From: Hydnum rufescens UP504
Taxonomy: Eukaryota; Basidiomycota; Agaricomycetes; Cantharellales; Hydnaceae
Direction of reading: 5' to 3'
Length of the DNA: 64,000 nucleotides
Assembly (NCBI GenBank): GCA_014904985.1
Contig: MU128926.1
Location: forward strand, 208,644 to 272,643
Shown piece after piece: positions 45,288 to 58,658 of this stretch (position 1 is its first letter; each line of letters begins with the position of its first letter). The notes under the pieces were generated by a model, which searched no databases, was not told where the DNA came from, and was given only the letters and a program-made list of their open reading frames with translations. The position numbers and the translations under genes were made by a program.

Positions 45288-47726
45288 TTATGTTTGAGAC
45301 GCTGCAGTCTCTCTCCCACTCCAAGGGAGGCCCCCGTTCCTCTCCACCTCCCATTGCCTCAACTTCGCGTCATCCCATACTTTCCCTTGCAGATCTCCCT
45401 CCTTTCGCAAGAGTAAATGATTCACTGCGTCCGTGTCTTCTCGTCCTTCACGTCCCCCCCGGAGTCCTTGAAGGAGTGGCTGCGGAAGGCACTCGTTCGT
45501 GACAGGATGTGCGTAGTCTGGATTGTATGCATATGAAGTACCGTAGCCCAGGTCTTTCATGAGGCTTGTAGGAGCATTGCGCATGGATAATGGGACCGGG
45601 ACTGTGGGATCAGCTTTGGCGGCTTCTTCTGCCTGTATTGGGGTGATGGAATAATAAGTCAAGACCGTGGCGCCTCATGGATAGGTAATTGTACATGCCC
45701 TGTTGTAGGCCTCATAAGCGCGGGTGGACTTTGGAGCTTCTGCGAGATACGCTGCGCAGTGCGCGAGGTTGATACGACACTCTGGCATGCCTTTTGCAGA
45801 AGAATGGAGAACGGCGTCGGGACGGAACGGGTTATATTACGATAACGAGGAAACCCCATAAAACGAAGAATATGCACTCACCGATGTTCTGACAAGCCAT
45901 GTAAGTCGCCGTGGCCAGAGGAAGGGCATGCGGATCTGCAAGACCCACATCTTCGCTGGCTATGACGATAAGTCTGCGGGCCACGTATAATGGGTCTTCT
46001 CCCGCTGTAAGCATTCTCTGCGCCATACCGCCAGGGCACATGAGTGTTCGTCAGTAGGAGAATCCATGTTGTCGGTAGAAGCCACGGAGAAGAGGGACAT
46101 ACAGCGAGCCAGTACATAGCCGCTGAACCATCACTGTTGCGCACACTCTTGTGCAGGGTACTAATCATATCGTATCGATCATCCCCAGACCGATCATACC
46201 TAACAAGGAAAACGAGGAAAGTCAGTTATTACCATCTGCACGTTCCCAAAAATCAATGGAAGTAGCAGTACGAACCGAGACATGCAAGTCTTCTTTAGAG
46301 TGGTGATAATTCCGTCCATAGACGATGTGGTAGGTGCCTTGAGGACCAACTCCAATAGATTGAGTGCAGTGCGAGCATCCCCCAGTGAGAGTGACACGAT
46401 CCGATCCAGGACCTCGGGTGTTGCGAGGTGTGCACCCGTACATTCCAGGTCGGGAACGGCGGCTGCACGGCATGCGGCACTTTTCAATATTTGAAGGACG
46501 TCATTGTCTGTTAGTCGTTCGAGGACTAGAACTCTGTTGCCATTATGAAGATTGAAGACCGCACAGACCGGGAAGAGGACGGTGGCATTCACCTGCATCT
46601 GCTTAGAAGTGCACCAACCACCTATGTATACTTTTAATGAGAGACAAAATCCATCAATCAGATCATGTGCCGAAGAACTGCACCTTGAAAGATGGATTCT
46701 CGGTAGTAGCAGCCAATAATTGTACCCATCCCTTCTCTACATATGGGAGGAAGAGGTCCTGTTGGATAGTTAGAATGTCTCACCAATAAGTAGTAGGTGG
46801 AACTGATCTCACCTGTTGCGCTTTATTAAACCGTTGTATTTCATCTTAAGAAAGATGCTCGTTAGATATTTCGAATATTCCGAAACATAAAGCCGAGGAG
46901 ATGGCACCTACCTACGAACATAACGGTCCGCTTGCCAGTCAATTGAAGCGTATTCTTGGCTTCCTCAAACAGGGCACGAACGTCTGCAGTTCCGGATGAT
47001 GTCGCGCTTAATTCCTTGATGGTCGATCCAGTAGACCGTGCGATTATGCGTGCTAACGACGTTTTCCTAATAGACAGTGATGTTTCTTAGTACAGCGCAG
47101 ATAATGGTTTCTGTTAACCAAGAAGAGCGACCTGAACCGGGTGGACCCCACTGGGTGATTCGAGGAGAAATAGGGGTAATCAACTTCCTGCATGATTCTA
47201 CAAGTGGGCATAGAGACCCACCAGGACCAGACTTCCAGCACTTCCAGAATCAATGAGACCACGCAAAAGGGATCCTTTCCCGATAACGGCTTCATGGCCC
47301 ACGAAATCATCCAGAGTATGCGGTCGCATTCGATCGGCGAGAGGTGCAGCGGCCAGAAGGCTTCCAGAGATAGTCTGAGGGTTAGAAGGTTTGAATCTTT
47401 TGGACTGAGGTTCTCCCTTATTAGAAGGAGGGTGTGGTTGGATGGGGCTTGACGCGAAGGGACGGGCTGCGCGCGCAGGGGTTTCTGGAGCCGAGCGCTT
47501 GACGCTGTTCGTGAATATTGGAGCCAGATTATTTTTGGATGAGGATGCGGCCGTCGAACCCGATGCTTAAAACCGAATGCAAAGTGTTCTCTGCATCGAG
47601 ATCTTGTAGTGGTGGCGCTTTCAACGTACCATTGCTAGACTGCGAGCTATGCTGCTGACACCCCGAGTCGATATGCTTATTGATTATACTCTCCAATACA
47701 GAAGCAGAGCAAATGGGGCTAGACAT
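45288..47726 (-). CDS. MGS1: WRNIP1/Mgs1 replication-fork AAA+ ATPase
   Basis: WRNIP1/Mgs1 is a clamp-loader-like ATPase acting at stalled forks with ubiquitylated PCNA. Order: N-terminal UBZ-like segment ([20 protein letters not shown]), disordered linker, [15 protein letters not shown], Walker A WGPPGSG (then a frame break), Walker [12 protein letters not shown], sensor 1 [68 protein letters not shown], and the C-terminal [14 protein letters not shown]. Every segment lies on its own exon, most with clean GT-AG junctions; the intron 45698-45633 keeps frame only with a GC donor (GCATGT). The Walker A break is in the TTTT run at 47062-47065 (plus strand), one base short for GKT. The UBZ lacks the first of the two usual cysteines. 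Confidence 0.85.
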
Positions 47727-48626
47727 CAAATTTTAGGGGTGTCGGGCAGAGCTCACTAGTCGATCGTGGCGTACTAACCAAACGACTAGAATGGAGGAAT
47801 GAGCAAAGCTTTTCCTGACGCGTCGCGAATCGCGTTACCATGAGAAGCTTCCTTTCCCATTTGAGGTCGGGTATACTTAGTAGATTAAAGCTTACAGATG
47901 AGGGTTTGCCATTCAAAGCAGACCCATTAGGTAAGCGGCTAAGCGCCCATTCTCCGCTCATAAAGTCACCCATCCGACTCATACCCTTGTTTGGAACAGG
48001 GTTTGTCTCACAGGGAAAATGACCATCATAGCCTATTGTCGTGGGATTGCGGGTGCAAAAAAATACGACGCCTTGCCTGTTGATATAGGGACTAGGGATC
48101 TCAGGCTAATTTATATCAAAAGGGAGGGGGTCCTCTGTTCCCCGGTAGATCGGCTTCCTTTCTGTCTTAAATTACTGACTGGCACCCATCCCTTAGGTGC
48201 ATCAGAAGGCTAGCACTTCAACTGTACAGCACCTGGACAATTCTTTCTCAACGTCTTCCGGAGTGACGGATTTTCGTTTGACTTCCAAGACTTGCAGCGT
48301 ACAGCCATAAGAATGCGTTCCCTGCTCGATGATTCTAGTGACAATGTCCAGATTTCCAGATGGGATGGCACTTGCCCTCTCACCGTGCCTTCTAGTGCGC
48401 AGGATGATCATGACCACGGGACAATGTGCAAGCCTAACATGAAGGATACGAAAGAGCCTCTCGTTAGGCCAAGCTATGGTACAACATGATGAGATAATCC
48501 GAAATTTGGCCAGACATCTGAGAGATACCCAGAGAACAGCAACACCACTATTGACGTCAATGTTGCGTAGGCATGTCGACCGAGGCCCGATTCTGTGATG
48601 TCAGAGTTTCCACGGGTTAGTTTCAC
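47727..48626. other. Spacer, no gene recognised
   Basis: The 0.9 kb between WRNIP1 start and the dehydrogenase stop should contain the WRNIP1 promoter. Short frames on both strands (for example 47840-48022 plus and 48417-48202 minus) carry no motif I recognise. Confidence 0.4.
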
Positions 48627-51169
48627 TGGGTGGAGAGAAAAGAGACCTTGGGGCTACATACCCCGACGGCATCCTCCGCTCTCCATAGCGAAGTCGTAGT
48701 CTACGGACGACATATCGTCATGAAGAAATGGAGAATACACCTGGCCTCAAATTCACCTTATTTTGAGTGTAAAACTCGAGCCCACTGCGGACGGGAATCC
48801 TGCATAAATGGGTTCCCAGAGAAAAACGAGTACACTCACGTCCGACCATAGAATGACAAATTACCAAGGAAGCTCGCCTGATTCCTTACAAATGTCACAT
48901 CCTTCTGGCGTTACTGAAGTTAAGATATCATACCTTATTCCCACTCCACGAGAACATCGGCAATGGGACAGGAATCGGTATATTAATACCTACCTGACCG
49001 ACGTTTACCTCATTCTCAAACTTTCGTGCTGACGCACCGGATTGGGTAAAGATAGATGCCCCATTTCCATACGGATTCGCGTTGATAATCGCAATCGCTT
49101 CGTCAAGCGTGTCTGCCTCCAGACAGAAAAGCACCGGTCCAAAGATCTCGGTTCTGTTATTATGTTTCAATGTTCAAAATCAAGATTCAGACCACGATAG
49201 CAAGAGAGATGCGTACTTATAGGCTTCCATGGTAGTGACGCCCTCAACAACCGTGGGTCCAACGAAATTCCCTTCTTCATAGCCGGGAACAACGATTCCG
49301 CGTCCATCGAGGTGGATTTTACCGCCTTCCGCTGCAACTGAGCCGATCAAACCCGTCACTCGCTGTTTGGCAGCACGTGATACTAATGGGCCACTACGAC
49401 CAAAGGTTAGATTAGCAGGAGAAGCACTGAAACGAAATGCACATACAGATCCACATTCTCTTCGAAACCGTTGTTCACTCGAAGGACCTTTGCACGTTCC
49501 ACGAGTTCGGGATCCATGATTTCGCGGGACCGACAAACACGGCTATTGGGAAGGTGATACGCGATATGAGCTCATACGAACGTATTTAAGGACGACTTCG
49601 TGAGGTGATTCACCGACGGACAACGCCATGCATCGCTGACCGGCAGCTACAATGACGTATTACTTGAGCAGGACGGAAACGAAAGTATGCTGGAGAAAGA
49701 GTCACCTCCGAACGCCGCCCCCACCAAGGAATTTAAGGTCAAGTTCTTGTTCGCTGTACGCCAAAAAAAGGCATCAGAATTTTTTCCTTGTGAAGAATCC
49801 TGGCATTCGGCGCACCATCGGACAAGATAACACCATGATTCTTAGCGCCCATGTTCGCTTGTACGCGCTTCCCGTTCTGGGTACCTCTGGGCAATTCTAC
49901 ATTAGAATATGGCTCCGACAGTGAACCACAGGACTACCTGTTGTAGATGTGCTTGCCAGCTTTGTCACCACCCACAAAGCTGATAGCGCGAATAGCTGGG
50001 TGATCACATATGGCATTTACAGTGGGGACAGACCCATGAACGATATTAAGGACTCCCGGGGGAAGCCCTACACCCAGGCAAGTGAGAATACGATGCACTA
50101 ATAATAGCATATGGGCACACCAGCTTTTGCAGCAATCCTGGAGGGATGTAAGATTCGATATGACCACACCTTATGAAAATGATGGAAATGAGGGCTCACT
50201 CAGCAATTAGCATCGAGGCTCCAGGTACTCGTTCCGATGGCTTGAGGACTAGTGTATTTCCTGTCCCAGTGGCAAAAGGTATGCTCCACAATGGAATCAT
50301 ACTGTACAAAAGCACACATTCATACATTCTCGGCATAAAATCGTGAAGATATGCTTACGCTGGAAAATTGAATGGGGCAATACTTGCGCACACCCCTAAC
50401 GGCAGTCGTCGAGTGTAAGTATCCATGTCCTTGCTTACTGGAAACTATAGTATCAGCCTATGATCATTTAAGTAACGACAGGAGGGCGGCCACCTTCCAA
50501 TTGGTTCCCCATAAGACTAGTTGTGATGGACGTTGCGGCTTGTACAACTTGAAGCCCTCGATGTAAATCCCCATGGGCATCGCTGAACGTCTTGCCTTGT
50601 TCCAGCACAATAAGCTGTGCCACGGCATCTGCGTTGTCACGGATGGCCTGCTGGAAGCTGCTCTATCCATGTCAGTGGACTAATAAAATAGAATAAACAC
50701 ATAAAACAGACTCCATGAGAAACTTCTGGCGAGTCAAGACGCTTGTCTTGCTCCATGATTTATAGGCCTGAGCAGCGGCATCAACTGCCTGTTCAAATTC
50801 GGCCGAAGTGGTTTCTGGGACCCTCGTCAAGAGGGTTTGGGTTGCCTGGGTAGGACGACTCAAAACCGTTATGCGTATCTAGTACGGGGCTACGAAACAA
50901 AACGTACAGGATCGTGGACGTCAATCCATTTGGTAGCCTGGCTCTCTGAGAGTAATACGGACGTCGGCACATGATGCCATGGTCGAGTTTTAGTTGTACT
51001 TGCCAACAAACTGCCCTCCGATGAAGTTCTTGGTATTGCCACCGCTCACATCGGCACCCTGCCAGTTGGCCGTGATCGTCTCCGCGGCGGTGCGCGCCTT
51101 TCCAGACAATCCCACGAGAGGTGGTCGAGCGCTACCGACTACAGCAGCCAATCCTCTCTTTAACATCAT
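48627..51169 (-). CDS. Methylmalonate-semialdehyde dehydrogenase (ALDH6)
   Basis: Mitochondrial CoA-acylating dehydrogenase of valine, thymine and inositol catabolism. The N-terminus [11 protein letters not shown] looks like a mitochondrial presequence. Family blocks in order: [104 protein letters not shown] with the catalytic cysteine (about 49620-49650), [19 protein letters not shown], and GLEFYTQNK with SLWRAEDAV near the end. At least ten introns divide it. The first (donor 51003) is GC-AG: exon 1 (51169-51004) ends FVG/E and splicing with GCAAGT yields [15 protein letters not shown], the conserved sequence. The stop near 48627 is my best reading of the last exon. Confidence 0.9.
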
Positions 51170-51201
51170 GGTGTAAAATATGACCCTCCGAACCGGAAAC
51201 A
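51170..51201. promoter_or_regulatory. 32-bp interval between divergent start codons
   Basis: The dehydrogenase starts at 51169 (minus) and the pseudouridine gene at about 51202 (plus). So little space remains that both promoters must extend into the opposite gene's leader or first exon, or one start is annotated too far upstream. The plus start is the less certain. Confidence 0.4.
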
Positions 51202-54200
51202 ATGCTACGCTTTGTTTGGTAAACCCAGCTGACATCAACAACGCGGGCAACATCATGCTGCCTGATTCATTGAGGCGCTCTGCAAAACATTTGAATGCCC
51301 TGTACACGATGGCTTTGTACTCTCAGGCGGTTGGTACGCCAAAATACCCGATCACGTATCATCCAGAAGTCTCGATGCACTGCAGTCTGGACATCCGGTC
51401 GTCGGCCTGGAAACAGCGTTAGTGACTCACGGTGAGGCAATTGAACGATCGCACCCCGGGTACAACTCAGGTAGAAGGATTTAGGTCTGCCCTCACCAAT
51501 CAATCTGAACACAGCACAGTCCTGCGAAAGTATCGTAAGATCCACTGGAGCCATTCCGGCCACTATTGGAATGATATCTGGGGAGATATTTGTTGGACTC
51601 AGGCGTGACCAGCTCGAGCGCCTCGCCGATGAGTCCAATGCAAGACGAGTGAAGCTATCTCGACGAGATCTCGGCCCCGCTATTGGTGCAAAATATGATG
51701 GAGGGACTACTATTGCCGGAACTATGGTTATTGCACATCTCGCTGGGATCAGGGTCTTTGCTACCGGCGGACTCGGAGGTGTCCACCGTGGGGGCGAAAA
51801 TTGTACGCCATTATTTCATCTCTCCACGTTATCCCTCTAGATCGACTGATGTTCCGATAAATAGCGATGGACATTTCCGCTGATTTGACAGAACTGGGTC
51901 GGACTCCAGTCGCCGTCGTGTCGGCCGGAGCCAAATCCATATTGGATTTGGGACGCACTCTGGAATATCTCGAGACGCAGGGTGTGACGGTTGGAACTTA
52001 TGGAGAATCAAACGACTTTCCTGCCTTCTTTTCAGCCAAAAGCGGTTTCAAGGTGTCATTATTTTATCCTTTATGCGCACTGGCAATCTCACCGGCCCCT
52101 TGCAGTCGCCGTGGACATTCAAAGACCCTCGCAATGTCGCAGAAATGATGTGTAAGGCCATCATCTGACCATGCTTTCTTCGACTGCTTACTTTGCAACA
52201 TAGATGCTGCGGACCAACTGAAACTGCAGTCCGGATCCCTCATTGCAGTTCCCATTCCCGCCAAGTACGAAGAGGCTGGTCTTGCTATCCAGAAGGCAGT
52301 AGATCAAGCTGTCTGTGAATCTGAAGAAATGGTATTAGTAGAAGTGGTAAAGATGCCACACCATGGATTTTGCGCCGTGTGGTGGAACTCACGAAGGGGC
52401 GATCTATTGATAATAGTGAGCTTGACATGCGCGCGAATCCTTTGGGCTTGACCAATGATCTTCTCCCGACAGACGTTGCGTTGATCGAGAACACGTCGCT
52501 CATAGGTATTTCTTGAACCCGACGTGGTATATTTATTAGCTCACCCTTTCGACGTCTATTCAGGGGGTCGTATTGCAGTCGAGTACAACAAAATGTTGGC
52601 CAATTTCGAATCTCCAAGTTCTGCTGTAAGCTGAGTTTCTCTCTGTTATTTACTCAATCAAAACGAATTTGCGCATACACCTCATCGCCCTGACTTGCGA
52701 GGCAGAAGCTTTATGTCACTCGCGGCCGTGATCTCGAGCCTAGTCTGTTTCTCAGTGAACAACATAAGCCCCGGCTGACAACGTCTCACGAACCTACGCT
52801 CGAGCCAGCTGGGCTTGTTGTAGTGGGGGCAACCGCTGTGGATATAATCGCACACGCAGATCCTTTCACCACAGGGCTAATCTCGAACTCCACAGTTCCC
52901 GGACAAGTCTCTATCTCCCTCGGTGGAGTAGCTCGGAACATGGCCGAGGCGGCGCATCGTTTTCTATCTCATTCGCCACCCTCATCCCGTTCATTTGCAC
53001 CCTCCCAATCTTCGCACAGTCCTACAACCCTCTTGGTTTCCCCTCTTGGCCAGGATACGTTTGGGACCCTGATTCAAGAACAAACCGCGAGCATGGGGAT
53101 GCGAACCGATGGCTTCCTACACACTAACATGCGAAAGTCTCCAGTCTGTAATATGGTGCTCTCTGAGGATGGTGGCCTCGTGGGTGGCGTGGCCGATTTT
53201 AGTGCCCTATCGGCATTTGGCTCTGGAGAGGTTAGTTCTGTGTGTATTTACTCTTGGAAATGGATATTGGTAAAGCTCAGTGGGTTTTTCGAAGGTCCTT
53301 GAAGTTTTATCTCACCATCGACCTAGGCTGGTTGCATTGGATGGAAATCTCAGTGAAGATGATTTGACAGATGTAGTGAAGCATTGCATTGGTCGAAGTA
53401 TCCCAAGTCAGCCTTTTATGAGTTCAGATCGCAGATTATATCAATATCTCTTACTCATTCTACGTTAGCGTGGTTCGAGCCTACCTCTATCTTAAAGGCC
53501 ACCCGCATCATCCCAACGATACAGGCGCAGTACTCTATAAACTCTGATCCGACGAGCCGTGCGCCTATAACGTATGCTTCGCCTAATATACCGGAGCTCG
53601 AGCACCTCTTCAATGAAGCACGGGGAACCAGATCGAGCGAGTCGATGTGCCATTGTCTTCAAGTCCACGCTGGTTTGGGGTCATCGACAGCTTCCAGATA
53701 GGATCGAATTTCTCCGACGATCTTTCTCGACTTGGAGCCCCTTTTTTAGTCCAGCGGGGTGTGGCTCAAATGACGATCCAGTTACTCCCATTTTTTCAAC
53801 ATCTTATTGTCAAATGTGGTGATCAAGGTGCGTTCATCCACTGCGACATTGGTCCATAGCGACTAACAAGAACATGTGGATGGGACCTTCATTCCACTAT
53901 AAGGCGTATTCATTGGAATGCATCTCCTATCTCCGGAAGCACAAACAAGTGCATGGAACGCATCGTCCGTACGAACAAGCGGGCGGCAGATCGTTGTTAA
54001 GTCAACGAACGGCTCGATCCTTGTGCTCAAATACTTTCCGGCACTCCCTCTAGAATCCTCCAGTGTCGACGGGTCCAATACCGTCAACGTGACAGGTGCC
54101 GGTGATTCCCTTGTGGGATCCTTGCTCGCCTCTATTGTATCCAACGCTCCAGAGCCACGGAATCCGTTCCTTGATCCTCAACTCCTTGATGCAGCAATGG

Positions 54201-54274
54201 ATCGAGCCCAAAAAGCGGCGATCTTGACGTTACGCTCTCCTCTCGCCGTTTCCCCATTACTTTCTTCTGACTAA
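51202..54274 (+). CDS. Bifunctional pseudouridine-5'-phosphate glycosidase / PfkB kinase
   Basis: Degrades pseudouridine: the kinase phosphorylates it and the glycosidase splits it to uracil and ribose 5-phosphate. S. pombe has the same fusion (SPBC1861.05). Suggested exon 1 is 51202-51218, intron 51219-51274. Glycosidase blocks: [105 protein letters not shown]. PfkB blocks from about 52800: [35 protein letters not shown], and the anion-hole/catalytic [18 protein letters not shown] (about 54085). Apparent one-base deletions lie at about 51374 and in the AAA run 52327-52329; another frame change lies at about 53640-53680. Introns elsewhere are in phase. Confidence 0.85.
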
Positions 54275-54380
54275 TATTTGGTGCGCAAAATCAAGATCTA
54301 TTGTGGTATTGCTAGAGAATACCGACGCGGGTTTGACGGTAAAAGCATCGTAAAAAGGTAATAACTTCACTCGGACGCGC

Positions 54381-57300
54381 TCATTCCTTCATGCTTTGAT
54401 CTGGTGGGTCGTTCTCACTGTCGTTCTGGGGTGATGGGGCCGTCCATATTCGAATTGAACCGTCGTGAGATCCTGTCGCGAACATCAAAGATTTCGTACA
54501 CTCGTGGTTCCATGCGGCTACTGTGAAATCACCTCCATAGTCCTTCGCGCGGAGCGTGTGGAGAAGTCGGGCGGTCTTCCGGTCCCATAAGTACACCTCT
54601 CCTGTCGTTCAAAACAGATCCGATTAGCTCGAGCCACACATTCAATTTTAGGATTAGCTTTACTCTTTCCAGCGGCAACGATCATTGCGTCCAGTGCAGT
54701 TGTTCCTGTGAAGCTTCCAACGGAGCTAGGGCCAACAAAGGTGCTTGGCCCTGGAGGAAAGTACGTAGGTCCTAGGGATAGACGCCCAGATCCCCCGCTA
54801 GTGTCCATGACCAATCGAATTGATTGCGGAGAACTCTGACCCCACGCATCAGTTTATTTGCGGCCACCACTCCCAGAGTCTGAACGGACCTGGTCTTTGA
54901 ATGTTACGATACCAAAACTATCGTTGGCTGCCAGTGCAATATGCTTGACTTGGCGGACAAGCGGGATTTGACTGTCGAGGAAGGGAATAAATATGTGGCA
55001 GCAGATCAGATGTTGGCAAAACCCACCCCTCGATTACGTCGGATACTAAATTAAGCACTAAACATACCCATGGGTACAGGAGGGACTCGGAGTACACCGG
55101 TATGGACTCACGGAAGATGCGCCTTTCAGGCTCAGACTTCGATGGAACGAGCCCGTCTGCAGTTTTTTCCAAAGTCGCAACTGCCAACACGCTGTGAAGG
55201 GTAAGGGGCAATCACTACACATTTTGCACAAATTCACTGACCGGACCTCATCCCTCGTAGCAGCTACGTCATGTATAAGCAAGCGATCGAAAATGTGACT
55301 CGAAAGGACGTTTCCATGCAGGTCCTAAATAAAATCGGAGTATGAGTATGTTGATGGCGAACCCGATAACAAATCGCACATGTATGTAGAGGCCCCTGAG
55401 CTCGGCTGAAATAAATGAGTTCCCTCGGGGCATCCAGGCTATGGAGCGTATGATTTGGTCCCTTTCCACGGAGCGTTTACAGGCACCGAGCTGATGGGGC
55501 TAGATAAGGACGCAAAAGGACAGGGTGGCAAGAGATATCATACCATCGCATCCCATATCCGGATACTTTTATGGAGTTTGGTCAGCAGCAGGCGCCCATT
55601 CGGTGACCAGGCGGCTTGGCCTGCAACGCCCATTATGTGCTCGAGTCTCCTATGAATCTGAACGGGGTTGTCCACTTTCCAGATGATAGTCGCTTTGTCC
55701 CAGCTGCAGGACGCAAGGAACTCGCCATTCGGACTGAACGCAAGGTGGCGGATTGGTGAAGGGTGATCGCACAAATGGGTGGATGGTGCCAGATTCCGTA
55801 AAGCTGGAAGGACGGCTGATGTGGGCAGTTCCGGGCGTGGAAAGCCTTTGCTTTGCTCTGGTGGGAAGATGTCACTGGATGAGTTCGTGATCAGAAAGAG
55901 TGGATGTCGCCCTGTGAGGGGGACTGATGGCATGCTAGAAGACCGTAGAGGGGGTCTGATGGGCTTAGAAGCACCACGCCAATTTGGCGGTCGCGATGGA
56001 TGAGCCTCGACATCCTCGTTCACTTGGTCATTCCTCCAGGAACTTAACGAATAGAGTCGTCGTGAAGTTTGTTGGACCCAGGATTTGAACGCTTGAGACC
56101 ATCTCACAGCAGTTTTGTGGATCCATCGCCATGAATCGACAAATTTTGAGGTGGGAAGTACGTTTTTCAGGACGTCAGAAAACCACATCTCGCCATTCGA
56201 ATATCGAAAGGCCAGGCGCTCGCCTACGAACCACAAGGTGACGATCAGAAGAGTGAAAGAGGACACCGACGTGCACACGGTAATCACGATGGGTATGGCG
56301 GTGGCTGGGAAATTCGCAAAAGTGAAACACACAAGTCCCGCAGAGAATGCAATGACGGAACCGATAAGGAAACACAGAGGTGCCCGGTTAATCATCGCCG
56401 ATCCCCACCAAGGGACCCTGGCTTTCGGACTGCGATACACATCGGTATGCCATGCGTACGCAAGTTGACTGTTAATTGCACTGGCCAATGAAAACACCAA
56501 CGAAACGATCCATAACATATTAACGTTTTGTTCAAGCTTGCTTGTGTTGGCTTGATATGAATACTGGAGAGTAGTCGCAGTGACAGCACTAAACAGGGTA
56601 GAAACTGTCGACAAATTGAGGAATGCGCTTCCTTTTTGTTGCTGGGCAAGTCTTTGTACATGTCTCAGTCATGGTGGATGAAACTGAGAAGTGGATGCAC
56701 CAACCGAATCGTTGGAACACCTTTAACGTGACGCATCAATAGGAGTACACAGGAATGAGAAGCAAACCAACACACCAACGTCAATGAATGTGGTCAGTGC
56801 ATCTGTGACTGCTTCAATGTGTGCACCCATCTCTTCGGTTAATTCATGGACATGAGAAGCGATTGAGTGCGTGCGGAATTGCCCTATTACGAACTCAAGA
56901 AGTTGTACAGTCATGAACCTAAACCGTGACCCGAACCTTTGAATTCCTTAAGACAAGAAGCCCAATACCCGACATCATTGATAAAGCTCATCACCGAAGT
57001 GTTGATCGCCTCATCAGCGAACTCTGATATTTGGTTGATGCACTGTCCCGAATGGTCAGCGAGAGCAAATACAAATGAGAAGTCGCTTACATCCAGCAAC
57101 CCGTGAAGATCGATAGCAAGGAGTTCGAATTCGGCGGGTATCGTTTCGGGATCTAAAAGTGCATGGGAAGTGTCTGGAGGGATCGAGGTTGTGGACATGC
57201 GCAACTCCAAAGGCAGTCTTAGTAGGGGTTCTTGTAAATCGCGTCTGATATTCGGAAATAGTTGTGCAGCATTTTCTCGAAGAACCAGTAGCAGGCCTGA

Positions 57301-58190
57301 GAGTCTAAGACGAAGATGACTTCCAAACGACAAAAGGCCGACGCTGGAGGCTAGATGCTGCACGGCATTGTAGAACCCAAGAAGCCTACTATCAAGCGCT
57401 TTGATGCGACTTTTCATCCTATGAGAAGTAGCAAATACTGAATTATCTGAGTGGATGCGTACTCTTCGAATCGTTCAAAAACAGCTATGCCGGTCTCTTG
57501 AATAGCATCGTGATGGGCTTTGGAGATTCAGACTCGTCAATAATGATGATCGTCGCGCTATGCTCATCCCAAAATACTCACGTCTATATCGATCCTCCTC
57601 ATTGCGTAGGGTATCAAAGTCGTCATTTGGATCGTTTGGATATTTTGCGAGTTCATTCAGAAGTGATAGGATTGTCGCAGTGCGACGTAACTCCTGGGGT
57701 CGAGGAAATCTAAATGCTTCTTGTAAGGTCTGCACCAATATGCGTTAAGCGTGTCCCACCTCGAAGGTCCCGGTGATACGGGTGGATTAGAATCTCGCAC
57801 TCTGCTTCCTTCGCCCTGATACTGGATGTTATCGGGATTGGGATTGAGTAGGGGTGAACGTTGCGGAGGGAATGGGAAGGCTGTGATCGAACTTGGACCC
57901 CCGATCAGGATCAGGATTGGTCTACCTCATCCTACATTCGTACCGCTCATCTAGCACTTGACATGGAGTCGAATCACCTCGTGGGACTTGGGTTAATTCA
58001 TCAACGAGAGAATTTAAGGGGCCACAAGGACTTCGTTGTCGAGAGGAAGGTACCCGTGAGAGAGTATTCCGATGATCAGGACTAGACTTCTGGGTGCTCC
58101 CATATGAGAACCGAGGTCGAAACGGAGGAACGAAAGCTGAAATCAGAGGCGATGGCTCAGGAAATGGCAATGAAGGGGGCCTGTGCACTT
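54381..58190 (-). CDS. Membrane protein with C-terminal WD40 repeats
   Basis: A multi-exon fusion. The N-terminal part (to about 57740) is Pro/Ser-rich and its start is unresolved. Then come helical exons with LRRTATILSLLNEL and a coiled HVHELTEEMGAHIEAV, and a membrane module (STVSTLFSAVTATTLQYSY, MLWIVSLVFSLASAI, FLIGSVIAFSAGLVCFTFA, IVITVCTSVSSFTLL; about 56600-56250) with roughly four helices. A linker leads to WD40 repeats: HPSPIRHLAFSPNGEFLASC, GQAAWSPNGRLLL, SIAWMPRGNSFIS, and the last blades KTARLLHTLRAKD and SHDGSIRIWTA. The stop is at 54381. One likely frame break lies near 57735. I recall similar agaricomycete proteins but no function; a membrane-anchored beta-propeller scaffold is inference. 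Confidence 0.65.
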
Positions 58191-58658
58191 ACGATCATGT
58201 TCCATGGAGCCAAAGGGGAGGATGGAAGTAGGCGTCCAGAGTAGCGACGGTCGCTACATATACTTTGTCGAAAGAACGGATGGGACAGGCTCCAAGCCAG
58301 CTGGCGTCCTCAAGGATAATTGAATAAGAGTTACTACACATATATGCTTATTGACGGCGGCCATGGGGCCACCAGAATTTCCTTTTTGGGGTGTGAACAT
58401 CTTACCACCTGTGGAGCGGTGACGTGGATATCCGAAAAGGATGGAAGATCGAGCAGCCCTCCACGTAATCGTCGACCGTCCTTCAACTTGGGAGGTAAAG
58501 GTCGTTGGCAACGCCGAGAGCAAAGTTCATGTGCGCGATCCGCGATCCGTCAACTCTCATTGCATGCAAAGTTAATATTGCCACCCGCCAGATAGCATCG
58601 AGAATGTCTTTTGGAAACTTGATTACACGAGCGAAACGATGACAATACAGCCGTCCAT

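Noticed and set aside
47770..48210. Possible organellar or retroelement insert downstream of the WRNIP1 promoter
   Set aside because: The sequence looks compositionally distinct but I could not match any organellar gene, LTR or reverse-transcriptase motif.
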